Positions 1 to 8,624 of a DNA stretch of 50,790 nucleotides are shown here, in pieces. Both the position numbers and the translations under genes were made by a program. The first letter of the stretch is position 1. Each line of letters opens with the position of its first letter. This DNA comes from JANMDR01 sp031376425 (GTDB lineage Bacteria > Pseudomonadota > Gammaproteobacteria > Burkholderiales > Usitatibacteraceae), in contig JANMDR010000132.1 in assembly GCA_031376425.1 (NCBI GenBank), positions 1 through 50,790 on the forward strand. Reading direction: 5' to 3'. The notes under the pieces are model-generated. The model searched no databases. It had not been told where the DNA came from and was given only the letters and a program-made list of their open reading frames with translations.

Positions 1-322
1 GGGGGATATTGGGAATGGTGCGTAAAAATTGGCTTAACTTTTCTTGCAATACACCTAGGGAATCTTCGCAGTTTTTAAGCGCGTCGCCCAAGCCACCTAC
101 TTCTGCCATGACGGCTGACGTGTCTTCACCCTTACCCTTTAACATGCCAATTTGTTTAGATAGTGCATTGCGTTTGGCCTGTAACTCTTCAGTTTGTACT
201 TGTAGCAATTTGCGCTGGTCTTCCAACGAGCGAAATTGCGCTTCATCAAAAACATGATTGCGCCTGAGAAGGCCAGCGATTACGGCGGGAAGGTCTTTAC
301 GGAGTTGTTGAATGTCTAACAT
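1..322 (-). CDS. serS: Seryl-tRNA synthetase, N-terminal part (runs off the left edge)
   Basis: Charges tRNA-Ser with serine in the cytoplasm. The first 107 codons are visible, starting at ATG 320-322 with MLDIQQLRKDLPAV. They form the N-terminal coiled-coil arm that grips the long variable arm of tRNA-Ser. Recognisable family stretches are the TEELQAKRNALSKQIG segment (about residues 44-59), KGKGEDTSAVMAEV and the end of the helix at TIPNIP. The catalytic class II domain lies outside the window. It lies downstream of rarA on the same strand with a gap of about 150 bases that contains a small palindromic repeat, so it may have its own promoter. Confidence is high because the arm sequence is very typical. 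Confidence 0.93.
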   Translation of the reverse strand, partial: MLDIQQLRKDLPAVIAGLLRRNHVFDEAQFRSLEDQRKLLQVQTEELQAKRNALSKQIGMLKGKGEDTSAVMAEVGGLGDALKNCEDSLGVLQEKLSQFLRTIPNIP

Positions 323-370
323 GGGATTCTTTTTTGGTTTTAGTGACGCTAATGTGTGGATGAAGGGACT

Positions 371-397
371 GGATTCCAGCCTTCGCTGGAATGACGG
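371..397. repeat. Short palindromic intergenic repeat, copy 1
   Basis: The core ATTCCAGC-CTTC-GCTGGAAT (373-392) is a perfect 8-base inverted repeat with a 4-base loop, followed by GACGG. A slightly diverged copy in the opposite orientation lies at 27026-27051. Both are in intergenic gaps. The form resembles REP-type palindromic elements seen in many proteobacteria. It could also fold as a transcript end between rarA and serS, but no T-tract follows. Confidence 0.6.
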
Positions 398-476
398 TTT
401 CATATGCTTGAAGCCGTTTCATACAACCCCAATTTTAAGGCATCTTCAGGCCGAAATACATAGCGACAATAGAAAG

Positions 477-1886
477 CTATGTTTGGTTGTCCGACTTATC
501 TTCTACCACTGCCGCATTTTTGGCGCGCAGTGTTGCCAGCTTTTCCGCTATTTTGGCTTCTAGGCCGCGATTGGTGGGGCTGTAGAACTGTTGGCCTATA
601 AGCCCATCGGGCAAATAAGTTTCCCCAGCGGCAAAACCATCTTCTTCATTATGAGCATAGCGATACTGTGCGCCGTGGCCTAGTGTTTTCATGAGCTTAG
701 TCGGCGCATTGCGCAGGTGTATCGGCACAGGGCGGGACTCGTCGGCCTTAATTAGGGCATTAACCGCGTTATAAGCGGCATACACGGCATTACTTTTTGC
801 GGCCACCGCCAAGTACACGGTAGCTTGCGCAAGGGCTAGTTCGCCTTCTGGTGAGCCTAGGCGCTCATAGGCCATCGCGGCTTGTTGCGTCATCTCTAAG
901 GCTCGCGGATCAGCCAAGCCAATATCTTCCACAGCCATACGGATTAAACGCCGCGCTAAATAACGCGCGTCTGCGCCACCATCAAGCATCCGGCACAACC
1001 AATACAGCGCTGCATCGGGATCAGACCCGCGCACGCTTTTATGTAGTGCCGATATTTGATCGTAAAAATCGTCCCCATCTTTATCAAAACGCCGCAAGCC
1101 TCGGGCCAGCACGGTTTGTATGGTGTCCAAGGTGATTGGGGTTTCGATACCATTAGGTGCTACGTCTGCTAGGCCTACGACGTCCGACAATTGATCAACT
1201 AAATTATGCAGACGTCTGCCGTCACCATCGGCCATTTCAATGAGCGCTTTTCCTGCAGCGTCATCCAGCTTGGCATTGGGTAAGCGCCGGGCAACAGCAC
1301 GTGCCAATAGCCGGTTAAGCGCCCCACCATCAAGCGCGCGCAACACATACACGGTAGCGCGTGACAGTAAAGCGTTATTGAGCGCGAAGGATGGGTTTTC
1401 GGTAGTAGCACCAATAAAAATAAGCAGCCCTGATTCCACATGCGGTAAAAATGCATCCTGTTGCGACTTATTAAAGCGATGCACTTCATCCACAAACAAA
1501 ATGGTTTGCCGCTGTTTGACGCGCCGCATTTTTTGGGCTGATTCAATCGCATCGCGAATTTCCTTAACACCCGAAAGTACCGCCGATATAGCAATAAATT
1601 CCGCGTTAAAACCATCCGCCATCAGCCGCGCCATGGTGGTTTTACCCACCCCCGGTGGCCCCCATAAAATCATGGAGTGCGCACGTTTAGCATCGAAAGC
1701 TAAACGTAATGGCATACCGGGCGCGGTTAAGTGTTCTTGGCCTACCACATCCGCTAAAGTTACCGGTCGTAACTGTTCGGCAAGTGGCGTTAGCATTGAT
1801 GTTAGGCCAGCTTCAGGTAATAAATTCGATTTCGCTCCTGGCGTTTCATCAGGAAGCAAATCATCAAAAAGCGACCCGTTTTGCAT
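477..1886 (-). CDS. rarA: Replication-associated recombination protein A (AAA+ ATPase)
   Basis: RarA/MgsA is a cytoplasmic AAA+ ATPase related to clamp loaders; it acts at stalled or damaged replication forks. The 469 residues match the usual family length. The Walker A motif GPPGVGKT is at 76-83, Walker B FVDEVHRF has D133 and E134, and the sensor-1 stretch GATTENPSF is at 159-167. The C-terminal half contains the tetramerisation and MgsA C-terminal region, including the ARYLARRLIRMAVEDIGLADP stretch. The start is ATG 1884-1886, about 40 bases after the hybrid kinase stop, so the two may be co-transcribed. In many related genomes lolA precedes rarA; here a sensor kinase occupies that place. 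serS follows downstream. Confidence 0.95.
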   Translation of the reverse strand: MQNGSLFDDLLPDETPGAKSNLLPEAGLTSMLTPLAEQLRPVTLADVVGQEHLTAPGMPLRLAFDAKRAHSMILWGPPGVGKTTMARLMADGFNAEFIAISAVLSGVKEIRDAIESAQKMRRVKQRQTILFVDEVHRFNKSQQDAFLPHVESGLLIFIGATTENPSFALNNALLSRATVYVLRALDGGALNRLLARAVARRLPNAKLDDAAGKALIEMADGDGRRLHNLVDQLSDVVGLADVAPNGIETPITLDTIQTVLARGLRRFDKDGDDFYDQISALHKSVRGSDPDAALYWLCRMLDGGADARYLARRLIRMAVEDIGLADPRALEMTQQAAMAYERLGSPEGELALAQATVYLAVAAKSNAVYAAYNAVNALIKADESRPVPIHLRNAPTKLMKTLGHGAQYRYAHNEEDGFAAGETYLPDGLIGQQFYSPTNRGLEAKIAEKLATLRAKNAAVVEDKSDNQT

Positions 1887-1927
1887 TTCACGCCATCACG
1901 ATTTTGTTGATCGTTAATAGCACTGTA

Positions 1928-4900
1928 TTAAACATTTGTTCCACCATTTTGCGAATTTGCGACTGCGCGGGCACGCGCTTCTGCAGCATAGGCACGTACC
2001 GCAAGCATGGCTTTATTTAAATTTTCGGGCAGAGTTTGCAGCGCCGCTTGCACATCTACATTGGTTTGTAATGCCGATAAACCGTCGCGCCGACACTGCA
2101 TCTCAATCAAATCGGCCGCATTAAATACGGCTGTCACACCGATATTACTCGCTGCCCCTTTGAGTTGGTGTGCTGTACTAATTAAGGCTTCAATATCACC
2201 TGCTGCAGTGGCAGCGCCAATGCTGGCTACCATCTCCGGCGCTTGGCGACAAAACACATCGGCTAAATCGCTCACTAAGGAACCATCTTCGTCATACTCA
2301 GCCAACTCATCTAAACGCTCGGCATCAAAATGATTGATGACGCTTGCGGGTGCATCGACCTTATCCACCTCACCATTCACAATTGCCGTGGAAACAGCCG
2401 CAATTGTTGCGGCCTGCGCTGCTACTGGGGATATTCCCGAAGCGATTGCCCGTTCGATCGCCGCAACCAAATCGCGATGTTGTAATGGCTTGCTAACATA
2501 ATCATCCATACCCGCTGCGATGCAAGCTTCACGATCCCCTTCCATCGCGGCGGCGGTCATGGCGACGATACGCAATTTTGCGCAATCACTTTTTGGATCA
2601 CGTAAAATTTTAGTCGCCTCATAGCCATCCAGATTGGGCATGTGTACGTCCATCCACACCAATTGGTAAGGCTCTGCAGTGCCTTTGGCCGCAAAAATCT
2701 CAGCAATCGCAGCACGTCCATCATCGGCGGTTTTTATACTATAGCCGAGCTTGGACAACATAATACTGGCGACTTTACGGTTTACCGAATTATCATCAAC
2801 CACCAGCATTTTCAAGGGATACAAAGATGCAAACTGCTGACCCAACCCAGCCGTAGGCGCTTGCACTACGGCGGCGCTATGGTCTGGCGACGCACCGTAT
2901 ACAGTCGTCATCAAGGCATCAAGCAATTGCGATTCACGGGGGGGCTTAACTAAGTGCGCGTTAAAAATCTGCGTTGTATCATCAGCACGGCTGGTGCCCA
3001 CGCTGGTGAGCATGATGAGCGGTAATTTTGCTGTAGCTACGTTAGCGCGAATTTTTCGACCCAAACCAAGGCCGTCTTCAATGGGCATCAGATAGTCAAT
3101 AATGGCAACGTCAAAGTGTTGCGCTGTTTGGTTCTTTGTTGCTAATATTTCCAGTGCGCGATTCGGGCCTACTGCCGTCGTCACTTCTATTCCCCACATT
3201 TGCAGGCGCTTGGTGAGAATCCGCAAATGTGTAGGGTTATCGTCAACGATCAGCGCTTTTTTGCCGACGAGTGCTGCCGGATCATTATTTCTCGTATTCA
3301 ACGCTACTTGTTGCGGCGCTGCCGACGGTGGCGCATCAATGCTAATGGAGAATGTTGAACCCCGCCCCAGCACGCTTGAAATTGTTATATCGCCACCCAT
3401 TAGTTCCGCCAAGCGCTTACTAATAGCCAAACCTAATCCGGTGCCACCGTGCTTACGTGTAGTGGTGACGTCTACTTGAGTGAACGCTGCAAACAAAGCA
3501 TTTATACGGTCTGGTGGAATACCGATCCCGGTATCGGTTACATCACAAAATATAATATTGCCAACGCCCTTGCGCACATGCACGATCACTTCGCCATGAT
3601 CGGTAAATTTTACGGCGTTGTTAATTAGGTTGATGAAAATTTGACGCAACCGTGTAATGTCTCCCAACACATGATGCGGTACATCGGTGTCCATTTCTAC
3701 CAGCAGCTCCAAGCCTTTTTGGTTGGCATAGGGGCCGACGAGCGAAAAGCTTTCTTCAATCACTTGCAGCAAGGTAAGCGGTTCACGCTCTAAGGTCATC
3801 TTGCCCGATTCGATTTTTGAGAAATCCAAAATATCGTTAATGATCGTGAGTAGTGCGTCACCCGAGGTGCGGATGGTTTCCACATAATCACGCTGATCCA
3901 CATTAAGTGGTGTGCCCGCGAGAAGTCCAGTCATGCCAATCACGCCATTCATTGGCGTACGAATTTCATGGCTCATCGTCGCTAAAAATGAGGCTTTGGC
4001 ACGCACTGCTTGCAAAGCTTCTTCGGTTTGGAACTGCAAATCCTTGGTGCGTTCAGCTACTTTTTGTTCCAACATTTGGTTTTGCGCCATGAGGGCATCA
4101 CGCGATTGGCGCAACGCGTCTGCGGTATCGCCCATTTCATGATTTATTTGGCGAAATTCCTCAAAGCGGCTTTTCATAATTGGCCGCGATAAATCGCCTT
4201 TACCAATACGAGCCGCGGCTTCCACCACTTGCGAAACACTGCCCACTAAGCGCCGCGCCAACCACACCCCGATTAAGATCGCCAGTAAAAATAAGCCAAT
4301 CGCCCACAGTAAAGCACCTTTTAATTTTGCATTAAACGCACCCGTAAAATCAGATTCCGGTGCTGCAATAATTAGCCGCCATTTGGGTATATTGGTGGCC
4401 GCAATGCGGCCGTCATCCGCTTGGTTTAGGGTGGCAACATGTGCAATAACGGCGACGTCGTTGGCATTAAATTTATGGAAATCGACTATTTTTCTTTGCT
4501 CGATACCCGTGGTAATAAATGCTTGCTCAGCAGTAGCTCGAATTAGCTTATTAGTTGCGGCACTAGCCAACATGCGCGGGGAATCCTTCGTACCAGTAAC
4601 AACATCATTGCTGGACGTTGCTATTAATAACCCTTTTTCATCGACAATAAATGCCACGCCGTTTGGGCTAATCTGCAGTGCTTTTAACTCCGCGCCCAAC
4701 CGCTTTAAGGATAGATCAGCGGCAATTACGCCAACTAGCGCGGCGTTGCTGTCATATACCGCAACCGACTGCGTAACTACTAACTCGTTCTTGGAAAATG
4801 AAGGATAAACGGATGTCCAAGCGCGTTTAACCATGCTTTTACTATCGCCTGAGGTACTGGTAGCAGCAATAGGAATTGAACCTTTAGCGGCATTTACTGC

Positions 4901-5458
4901 ACCCCCTGCTGCCGCATCCAAGGCAGCTTTATACCAAGGGCGCGTGCGCGGATCGTAATCGGCGCTATCAACATTATCTGGTTCACTTCTATCACCAGGC
5001 AGTGCCGCAAAGAAAAACCAGCGCCGCGTTTCATTAGCAGTGCGTACACCAACGCGCACGCGGTTTTGCTTACCGGGGCCTGTGTTAGTTGCATCCACAC
5101 CAAGAAATTCGCCGTTGGCATTTCCAAAATAAGCGTAACGCACCAAATCTTGCCCACGTACCGGCCCCCATGCGGCAGCTTCAAAATTGGCAATGGGTTG
5201 TACTTTGTTGATATCCGGAATTTGCTGGTTTATATCGCTTGATTTAGCAAAGCTATCAAGCAATTGCCCCGCCTGCCCCAGATCGGCACGGGTTTCGCCA
5301 TCAAGCCGAATGGCCGCCTGATTCATCAACGCGCGCGCCACAACCTCGGCGGCATCACGCGCCGCATTCCAGCTCGTCCAAGCAACTAACGCCGCCGGAA
5401 TCAGCACCAACAACGCGACTGCGATAGGTAAAAAATATTTTAGGCGAATGTTTTTCAT
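1928..5458 (-). CDS. Hybrid sensor histidine kinase (Cache, HAMP, HisKA, HATPase, two REC, Hpt)
   Basis: An inner-membrane sensor of 1,176 residues carrying a complete phosphorelay in one chain. A first membrane helix (about 10-28) and a second (about 381-400) bracket a periplasmic dCache-like domain (about 30-375) with the typical DPRTRPWYKAA segment at 169-179. A HAMP linker and coiled coil follow (about 400-485). The HisKA box SHEIRTPMNGVIG puts the phosphorylated histidine at H497. The HATPase part has the N-box INNAVKF near 612-618 and G-boxes TDTGIGI and GGTGLGL. Receiver 1 carries D788, receiver 2 D937, and the Hpt motif AHQLKGAASN puts the final histidine at H1097. The architecture is BarA-like. 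No separate output regulator is nearby, so the partner must be encoded elsewhere. The ligand is unknown. Confidence 0.93.
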   Translation of the reverse strand: MKNIRLKYFLPIAVALLVLIPAALVAWTSWNAARDAAEVVARALMNQAAIRLDGETRADLGQAGQLLDSFAKSSDINQQIPDINKVQPIANFEAAAWGPVRGQDLVRYAYFGNANGEFLGVDATNTGPGKQNRVRVGVRTANETRRWFFFAALPGDRSEPDNVDSADYDPRTRPWYKAALDAAAGGAVNAAKGSIPIAATSTSGDSKSMVKRAWTSVYPSFSKNELVVTQSVAVYDSNAALVGVIAADLSLKRLGAELKALQISPNGVAFIVDEKGLLIATSSNDVVTGTKDSPRMLASAATNKLIRATAEQAFITTGIEQRKIVDFHKFNANDVAVIAHVATLNQADDGRIAATNIPKWRLIIAAPESDFTGAFNAKLKGALLWAIGLFLLAILIGVWLARRLVGSVSQVVEAAARIGKGDLSRPIMKSRFEEFRQINHEMGDTADALRQSRDALMAQNQMLEQKVAERTKDLQFQTEEALQAVRAKASFLATMSHEIRTPMNGVIGMTGLLAGTPLNVDQRDYVETIRTSGDALLTIINDILDFSKIESGKMTLEREPLTLLQVIEESFSLVGPYANQKGLELLVEMDTDVPHHVLGDITRLRQIFINLINNAVKFTDHGEVIVHVRKGVGNIIFCDVTDTGIGIPPDRINALFAAFTQVDVTTTRKHGGTGLGLAISKRLAELMGGDITISSVLGRGSTFSISIDAPPSAAPQQVALNTRNNDPAALVGKKALIVDDNPTHLRILTKRLQMWGIEVTTAVGPNRALEILATKNQTAQHFDVAIIDYLMPIEDGLGLGRKIRANVATAKLPLIMLTSVGTSRADDTTQIFNAHLVKPPRESQLLDALMTTVYGASPDHSAAVVQAPTAGLGQQFASLYPLKMLVVDDNSVNRKVASIMLSKLGYSIKTADDGRAAIAEIFAAKGTAEPYQLVWMDVHMPNLDGYEATKILRDPKSDCAKLRIVAMTAAAMEGDREACIAAGMDDYVSKPLQHRDLVAAIERAIASGISPVAAQAATIAAVSTAIVNGEVDKVDAPASVINHFDAERLDELAEYDEDGSLVSDLADVFCRQAPEMVASIGAATAAGDIEALISTAHQLKGAASNIGVTAVFNAADLIEMQCRRDGLSALQTNVDVQAALQTLPENLNKAMLAVRAYAAEARARAVANSQNGGTNV

Positions 5459-5667
5459 GAATTTCAGTTGTGGAAACCAGTCCTACTAGTTGTTCAACGT
5501 GACGCCATGAGATCGTGGTGGGGTCTGTAACGGCTCGGCTAGTAGAAACCCTATTTTACAGTACGTGGATGGTATGACTGGGCACAATCCCTGCTAACTA
5601 AGCGAACATGTGTTACTTTTAGACTGTTCCGCATGCAGTCGTGGCGAGCACTTTTGAATTATCTCGG

Positions 5668-6648
5668 CTAAGCACGCGCTGTTGGAGTGATATTGCCGTC
5701 AACAACATTAACAGCGCCCGCCTTTAGCAAGTCTGCCAACAGCCAAGCTGCCAATTGCGGCATGGACAAATCCAAAAATTGATTCAAATCTTGATAACAG
5801 GGCACCTTAATCAGATACTGCTCAAGTGCAGCGACTGGCAACGTGCCTTTATGCAGTAAAGCAAACACAAACATCACCTTCATCACATGCCGCGCATTTT
5901 TAGCCGGATCAAGCGCAAAGGCATTTAAGCGAGCCCGCGCAAATGCAATTGCGGCAGAAATATCAGCACCGCCAAACGGTGCACCATGGCCGGGAATAAT
6001 GATGGCTGGCGCATATTCCTCAATGATACGAATAGCTTGTAATGCTGCGTCAATATTGGCATTAACGCCATCCGCTATGCTGCGCGGCTGCACAAAGCCC
6101 AAGCCCTTTTGCCACAGTGCATCACCGCTAATGAGTATGCGCTCGGTCTCACACCAAAACATCAATGCATCCATATCGTGACCGGGTGCAGCAAGCGCCT
6201 GCCACGTATAACCGCCACCTTGAAAGGTTTCACCCGCCCGCATCACCGCATCAAACTCAAATGGTTCGGCATATTGATCGGCATAGCCCATCCAAATTGC
6301 TTGCGCATCCCAAGGCCGCAAGTGTCGCGCTTCACCTTCCGGAATGGTAATGCCGCACCCGTATTTGCGGTGCAAAGCGGCGTTACCACCCATATGGTCA
6401 CTATGGCAGTGGGTATTGATGATGCGGTGCAAGGATGCTGAGCCGAGATTTTCTGATGCGGCCAATAAATCGAGCGTCGTTTGAGCGTGGGTGCTGTAGC
6501 CTGAATCAATCAGGATATTAATGGCAGCATTATGTGTTGATCCCCGTGGATCAAGCAGCAACACCTGATTGCAATTGAGCCAGCCGCGTTCGATTACGCG
6601 AATATTTTCCGGTAGGCTAATTTTCGTAACCGCATTTTGGTAACTCAC
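5668..6648 (-). CDS. Metallo-beta-lactamase-fold hydrolase, last gene of the urease operon
   Basis: A 326-residue soluble enzyme of the metallo-beta-lactamase superfamily. The metal-binding motif THCHSDH (H80, H82, D84, H85) is complete. Further likely ligands are H157 (APGHD), D176 (SGDAL) and H221 (PGHG), so a binuclear metal site is expected. A C-terminal helical part (about 225-326) resembles that of glyoxalase II-like and other thioester or lactone hydrolases. The start is GTG 6646-6648, overlapping the ureG stop codon as GTGA, which indicates translational coupling. No signal peptide is seen. Its substrate cannot be told from the sequence; its place at the end of the ure operon suggests a link to urea or nitrogen metabolism, but this is inference. 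Confidence 0.85.
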   Translation of the reverse strand: MSYQNAVTKISLPENIRVIERGWLNCNQVLLLDPRGSTHNAAINILIDSGYSTHAQTTLDLLAASENLGSASLHRIINTHCHSDHMGGNAALHRKYGCGITIPEGEARHLRPWDAQAIWMGYADQYAEPFEFDAVMRAGETFQGGGYTWQALAAPGHDMDALMFWCETERILISGDALWQKGLGFVQPRSIADGVNANIDAALQAIRIIEEYAPAIIIPGHGAPFGGADISAAIAFARARLNAFALDPAKNARHVMKVMFVFALLHKGTLPVAALEQYLIKVPCYQDLNQFLDLSMPQLAAWLLADLLKAGAVNVVDGNITPTARA

Positions 6649-7265
6649 GCCGTAGCTTCAGTAAGCATGCCTTGTTGAATCACGAAGCTAATAATTTCAT
6701 CTAATCCTGTGCCAATTTTAAGATTACTAAACACGAATGGACGTTCGCCACGCATGCGTTTAGCATCGCGTGCCATTACTTCAAGTGAGGCTCCCACCAT
6801 GGGCGCTAGATCAATTTTATTGATCACCAATAAATCTGATTTCACGATACCCGGCCCGCCTTTGCGCGGAATTTTTTCGCCAGCGGCAACATCAATTACA
6901 TAGAGTGTTAGATCAGATAATTCAGGGCTAAAGGTAGCCGCTAAATTATCACCACCGGATTCTACAAACACCACATCGAGATTTTCAAACCGGCGCATTA
7001 ACATGCCAACGGCTTCTAAATTGATGCTCGCGTCTTCGCGAATAGCAGTATGCGGGCAACCACCGGTTTCAACACCGATAATACGCTCGGGTGCCAGAGC
7101 TTGATGCTCTACCAAAAACGCTGCATCTTCCCTAGTGTAAATATCATTGGTGACCACCGCAATATTAAAGCGATCGCGTAGCGCACGACACAGCGCTAAG
7201 GTAAGCGCAGTTTTGCCCGAGCCCACTGGGCCACCAATGCCAACGCGTAGGGTGTTTTTACTCAT
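6645..7265 (-). CDS. ureG: Urease accessory GTPase UreG
   Basis: UreG binds GTP and nickel and, with UreD and UreF, delivers nickel to the urease active site. The 206 residues carry the P-loop GGPVGSGKT (G12-T19), the nickel-binding CPH motif at C70-H72 within VETGGCPHTAIREDAS, and the guanine-recognition stretch NKID near residue 150. The gene starts ATG, overlapping the last bases of ureF as ATGA, and its own stop overlaps the next gene. Length and motifs are standard, so the call is very secure. Confidence 0.98.
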   Translation of the reverse strand: MSKNTLRVGIGGPVGSGKTALTLALCRALRDRFNIAVVTNDIYTREDAAFLVEHQALAPERIIGVETGGCPHTAIREDASINLEAVGMLMRRFENLDVVFVESGGDNLAATFSPELSDLTLYVIDVAAGEKIPRKGGPGIVKSDLLVINKIDLAPMVGASLEVMARDAKRMRGERPFVFSNLKIGTGLDEIISFVIQQGMLTEATA

Positions 7266-7951
7266 GATCTAAATAGCCTTGAATATTGGGTTTCGTGTTG
7301 AGCCGAAGCGATGGCAAGCCCGTGCGCCAGCGCACCGATATTGTCATCACCGCATTCAAAAATTGCATCTAAAGTTGCTGGGATATGGTCGGTAATAGCG
7401 GCCAATAGGCGCTGTCCGTCAGTTTGCCCAAGGGGGACTAACTTCATCGCCGCGACCACTTGATTCTCAGCCCACGCCCATATGTAAACTGTCAATGCTG
7501 CGCGGGCATCAATATGCCAAGCGCTGATTGCAGCGGTAAATGCGCTTGGGTACGATGGTTCTTCGATAGCTTCTAACTGCTTGCAAAAACGGGGAGCAAA
7601 CTCATTAGATCGCAAAACAATGGTGCGCATGGCACGACCCATCTGCACGGTTTCGGCTCTGAGCTCAGCGCTTTCGCGACTCGCTAAAAAATAATCATTC
7701 CATTGATTAAGCACCGCACCCTTATTTTCATTCCAAGCCTGCAGCAAACGCAACCATACCGGTGCTTCACAACGTGCGAGGTTTAAGGTAAAGCTATCTA
7801 AAATCCAATTCTCAGCGCTTGCATAATTATGCACCCTACCCGACTCCACCACCCACTCCAGCGCTTGCGAATAGCTAAAAGCACCCACTGGCAGCACCGG
7901 GCTAGCCAGTCGCAATAAACGCGCCAGTGACAGATCAGTGTTTATGGTCAT
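7262..7951 (-). CDS. ureF: Urease accessory protein UreF
   Basis: UreF bridges UreD and UreG in the urease activation complex and controls GTP-dependent nickel insertion. Starting at ATG 7949-7951 the protein is 229 residues, the usual UreF length, and begins MTINTDLSLARLLRLASPVLPVGAFSYS in family register. The open frame extends 42 codons further upstream, but that part is simply the histidine-codon-rich end of ureE read in another frame, so the longer form is rejected. The chosen start overlaps the ureE end by 17 bases, and the stop overlaps the ureG start as ATGA. No clear Shine-Dalgarno is visible, in keeping with translational coupling. Confidence 0.95.
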   Translation of the reverse strand: MTINTDLSLARLLRLASPVLPVGAFSYSQALEWVVESGRVHNYASAENWILDSFTLNLARCEAPVWLRLLQAWNENKGAVLNQWNDYFLASRESAELRAETVQMGRAMRTIVLRSNEFAPRFCKQLEAIEEPSYPSAFTAAISAWHIDARAALTVYIWAWAENQVVAAMKLVPLGQTDGQRLLAAITDHIPATLDAIFECGDDNIGALAHGLAIASAQHETQYSRLFRS

Positions 7952-8615
7952 CGTGATTATGCGTGTGGTTATGGGTTTGGTGTGGTTCATGCGGATGGCT
8001 ATGATCGTGCCCACAGTTAGGGCCATGCACGTGTGCTTTCTCAACCACATCTGCATCTGCCTTGGCAAACGCACCAAACTGGTGAATCACCCCACCGTGT
8101 GTCGGCGGCACCAAATCGGCGGGATGGTGATGTTGGTGGCCGCTACCGTGACCATCACTGTGCGTGCCGTGTGCACCATGTACTCCGTAAGCCCCCGGCT
8201 CTGGCTCAAAAGGGGCATCGAGTGCGTTTACGACCAGACCTAAGCCTTCCAACATTTGCCGCAGTACATGGTCATTAGCTATACGCAGCCAACCCGCACC
8301 TATTTGTAATGCCACATGGCGATTACCCAGATGATAGGCGGCACGCGCTAAATCTAGTGCTGAATCACAATCCGCTTGCATCACCTTCTCTATTTGCGCC
8401 ACCACTTCGATCACAGCGCCATCGCTGGCGACGAGTAAATCACCCCCCCGCAGCATTTCCCCGTTTGCTAGCATCACACCGACTTCAACACCAGAAGCCA
8501 AGTGTGTGCGCAAGCGCGATTTTTGGCGCAGATCAAACGGCAATACCAAGCGATCGTGAACTTCAATCGTATAGGCATCGCGACGTACCTTCAATTTGGT
8601 TTTTATTTCTAGCAT
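7935..8615 (-). CDS. ureE: Urease nickel metallochaperone UreE with a long histidine-rich tail
   Basis: UreE carries nickel to the urease activation complex. Residues 1 to about 140 form the N-terminal peptide-binding domain and the metal-binding domain with the family stretch YHLGNRHVALQI. From about residue 145 to 226 the chain is extremely rich in histidine: I count 23 in the last 80 or so residues, including GHQHHHP and GHDHSHPHEPHQTHNH. Such tails store nickel in several UreE proteins. The tail is interrupted by a hydrophobic spacer (GGVIHQFGAFAKADADVVEK), which is longer than the short His tails of many homologues. The gene starts 9 bases after the ureC stop. Confidence 0.96.
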   Translation of the reverse strand: MLEIKTKLKVRRDAYTIEVHDRLVLPFDLRQKSRLRTHLASGVEVGVMLANGEMLRGGDLLVASDGAVIEVVAQIEKVMQADCDSALDLARAAYHLGNRHVALQIGAGWLRIANDHVLRQMLEGLGLVVNALDAPFEPEPGAYGVHGAHGTHSDGHGSGHQHHHPADLVPPTHGGVIHQFGAFAKADADVVEKAHVHGPNCGHDHSHPHEPHQTHNHTHNHDDHKH

Positions 8616-8624
8616 CTCAATCCA

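Noticed and set aside
312..563. Plus-strand open frame between serS and rarA
   Set aside because: It overlaps the end of rarA, has no ribosome-binding site and no recognisable product.
1240..1917. Plus-strand frame of 225 codons antisense to rarA
   Set aside because: It is a shadow of the rarA codon pattern; the rarA frame carries all the family motifs.
7952..8077. Longer N-terminus for UreF
   Set aside because: The extra residues come from the histidine-codon-rich ureE end in another frame and do not match UreF.
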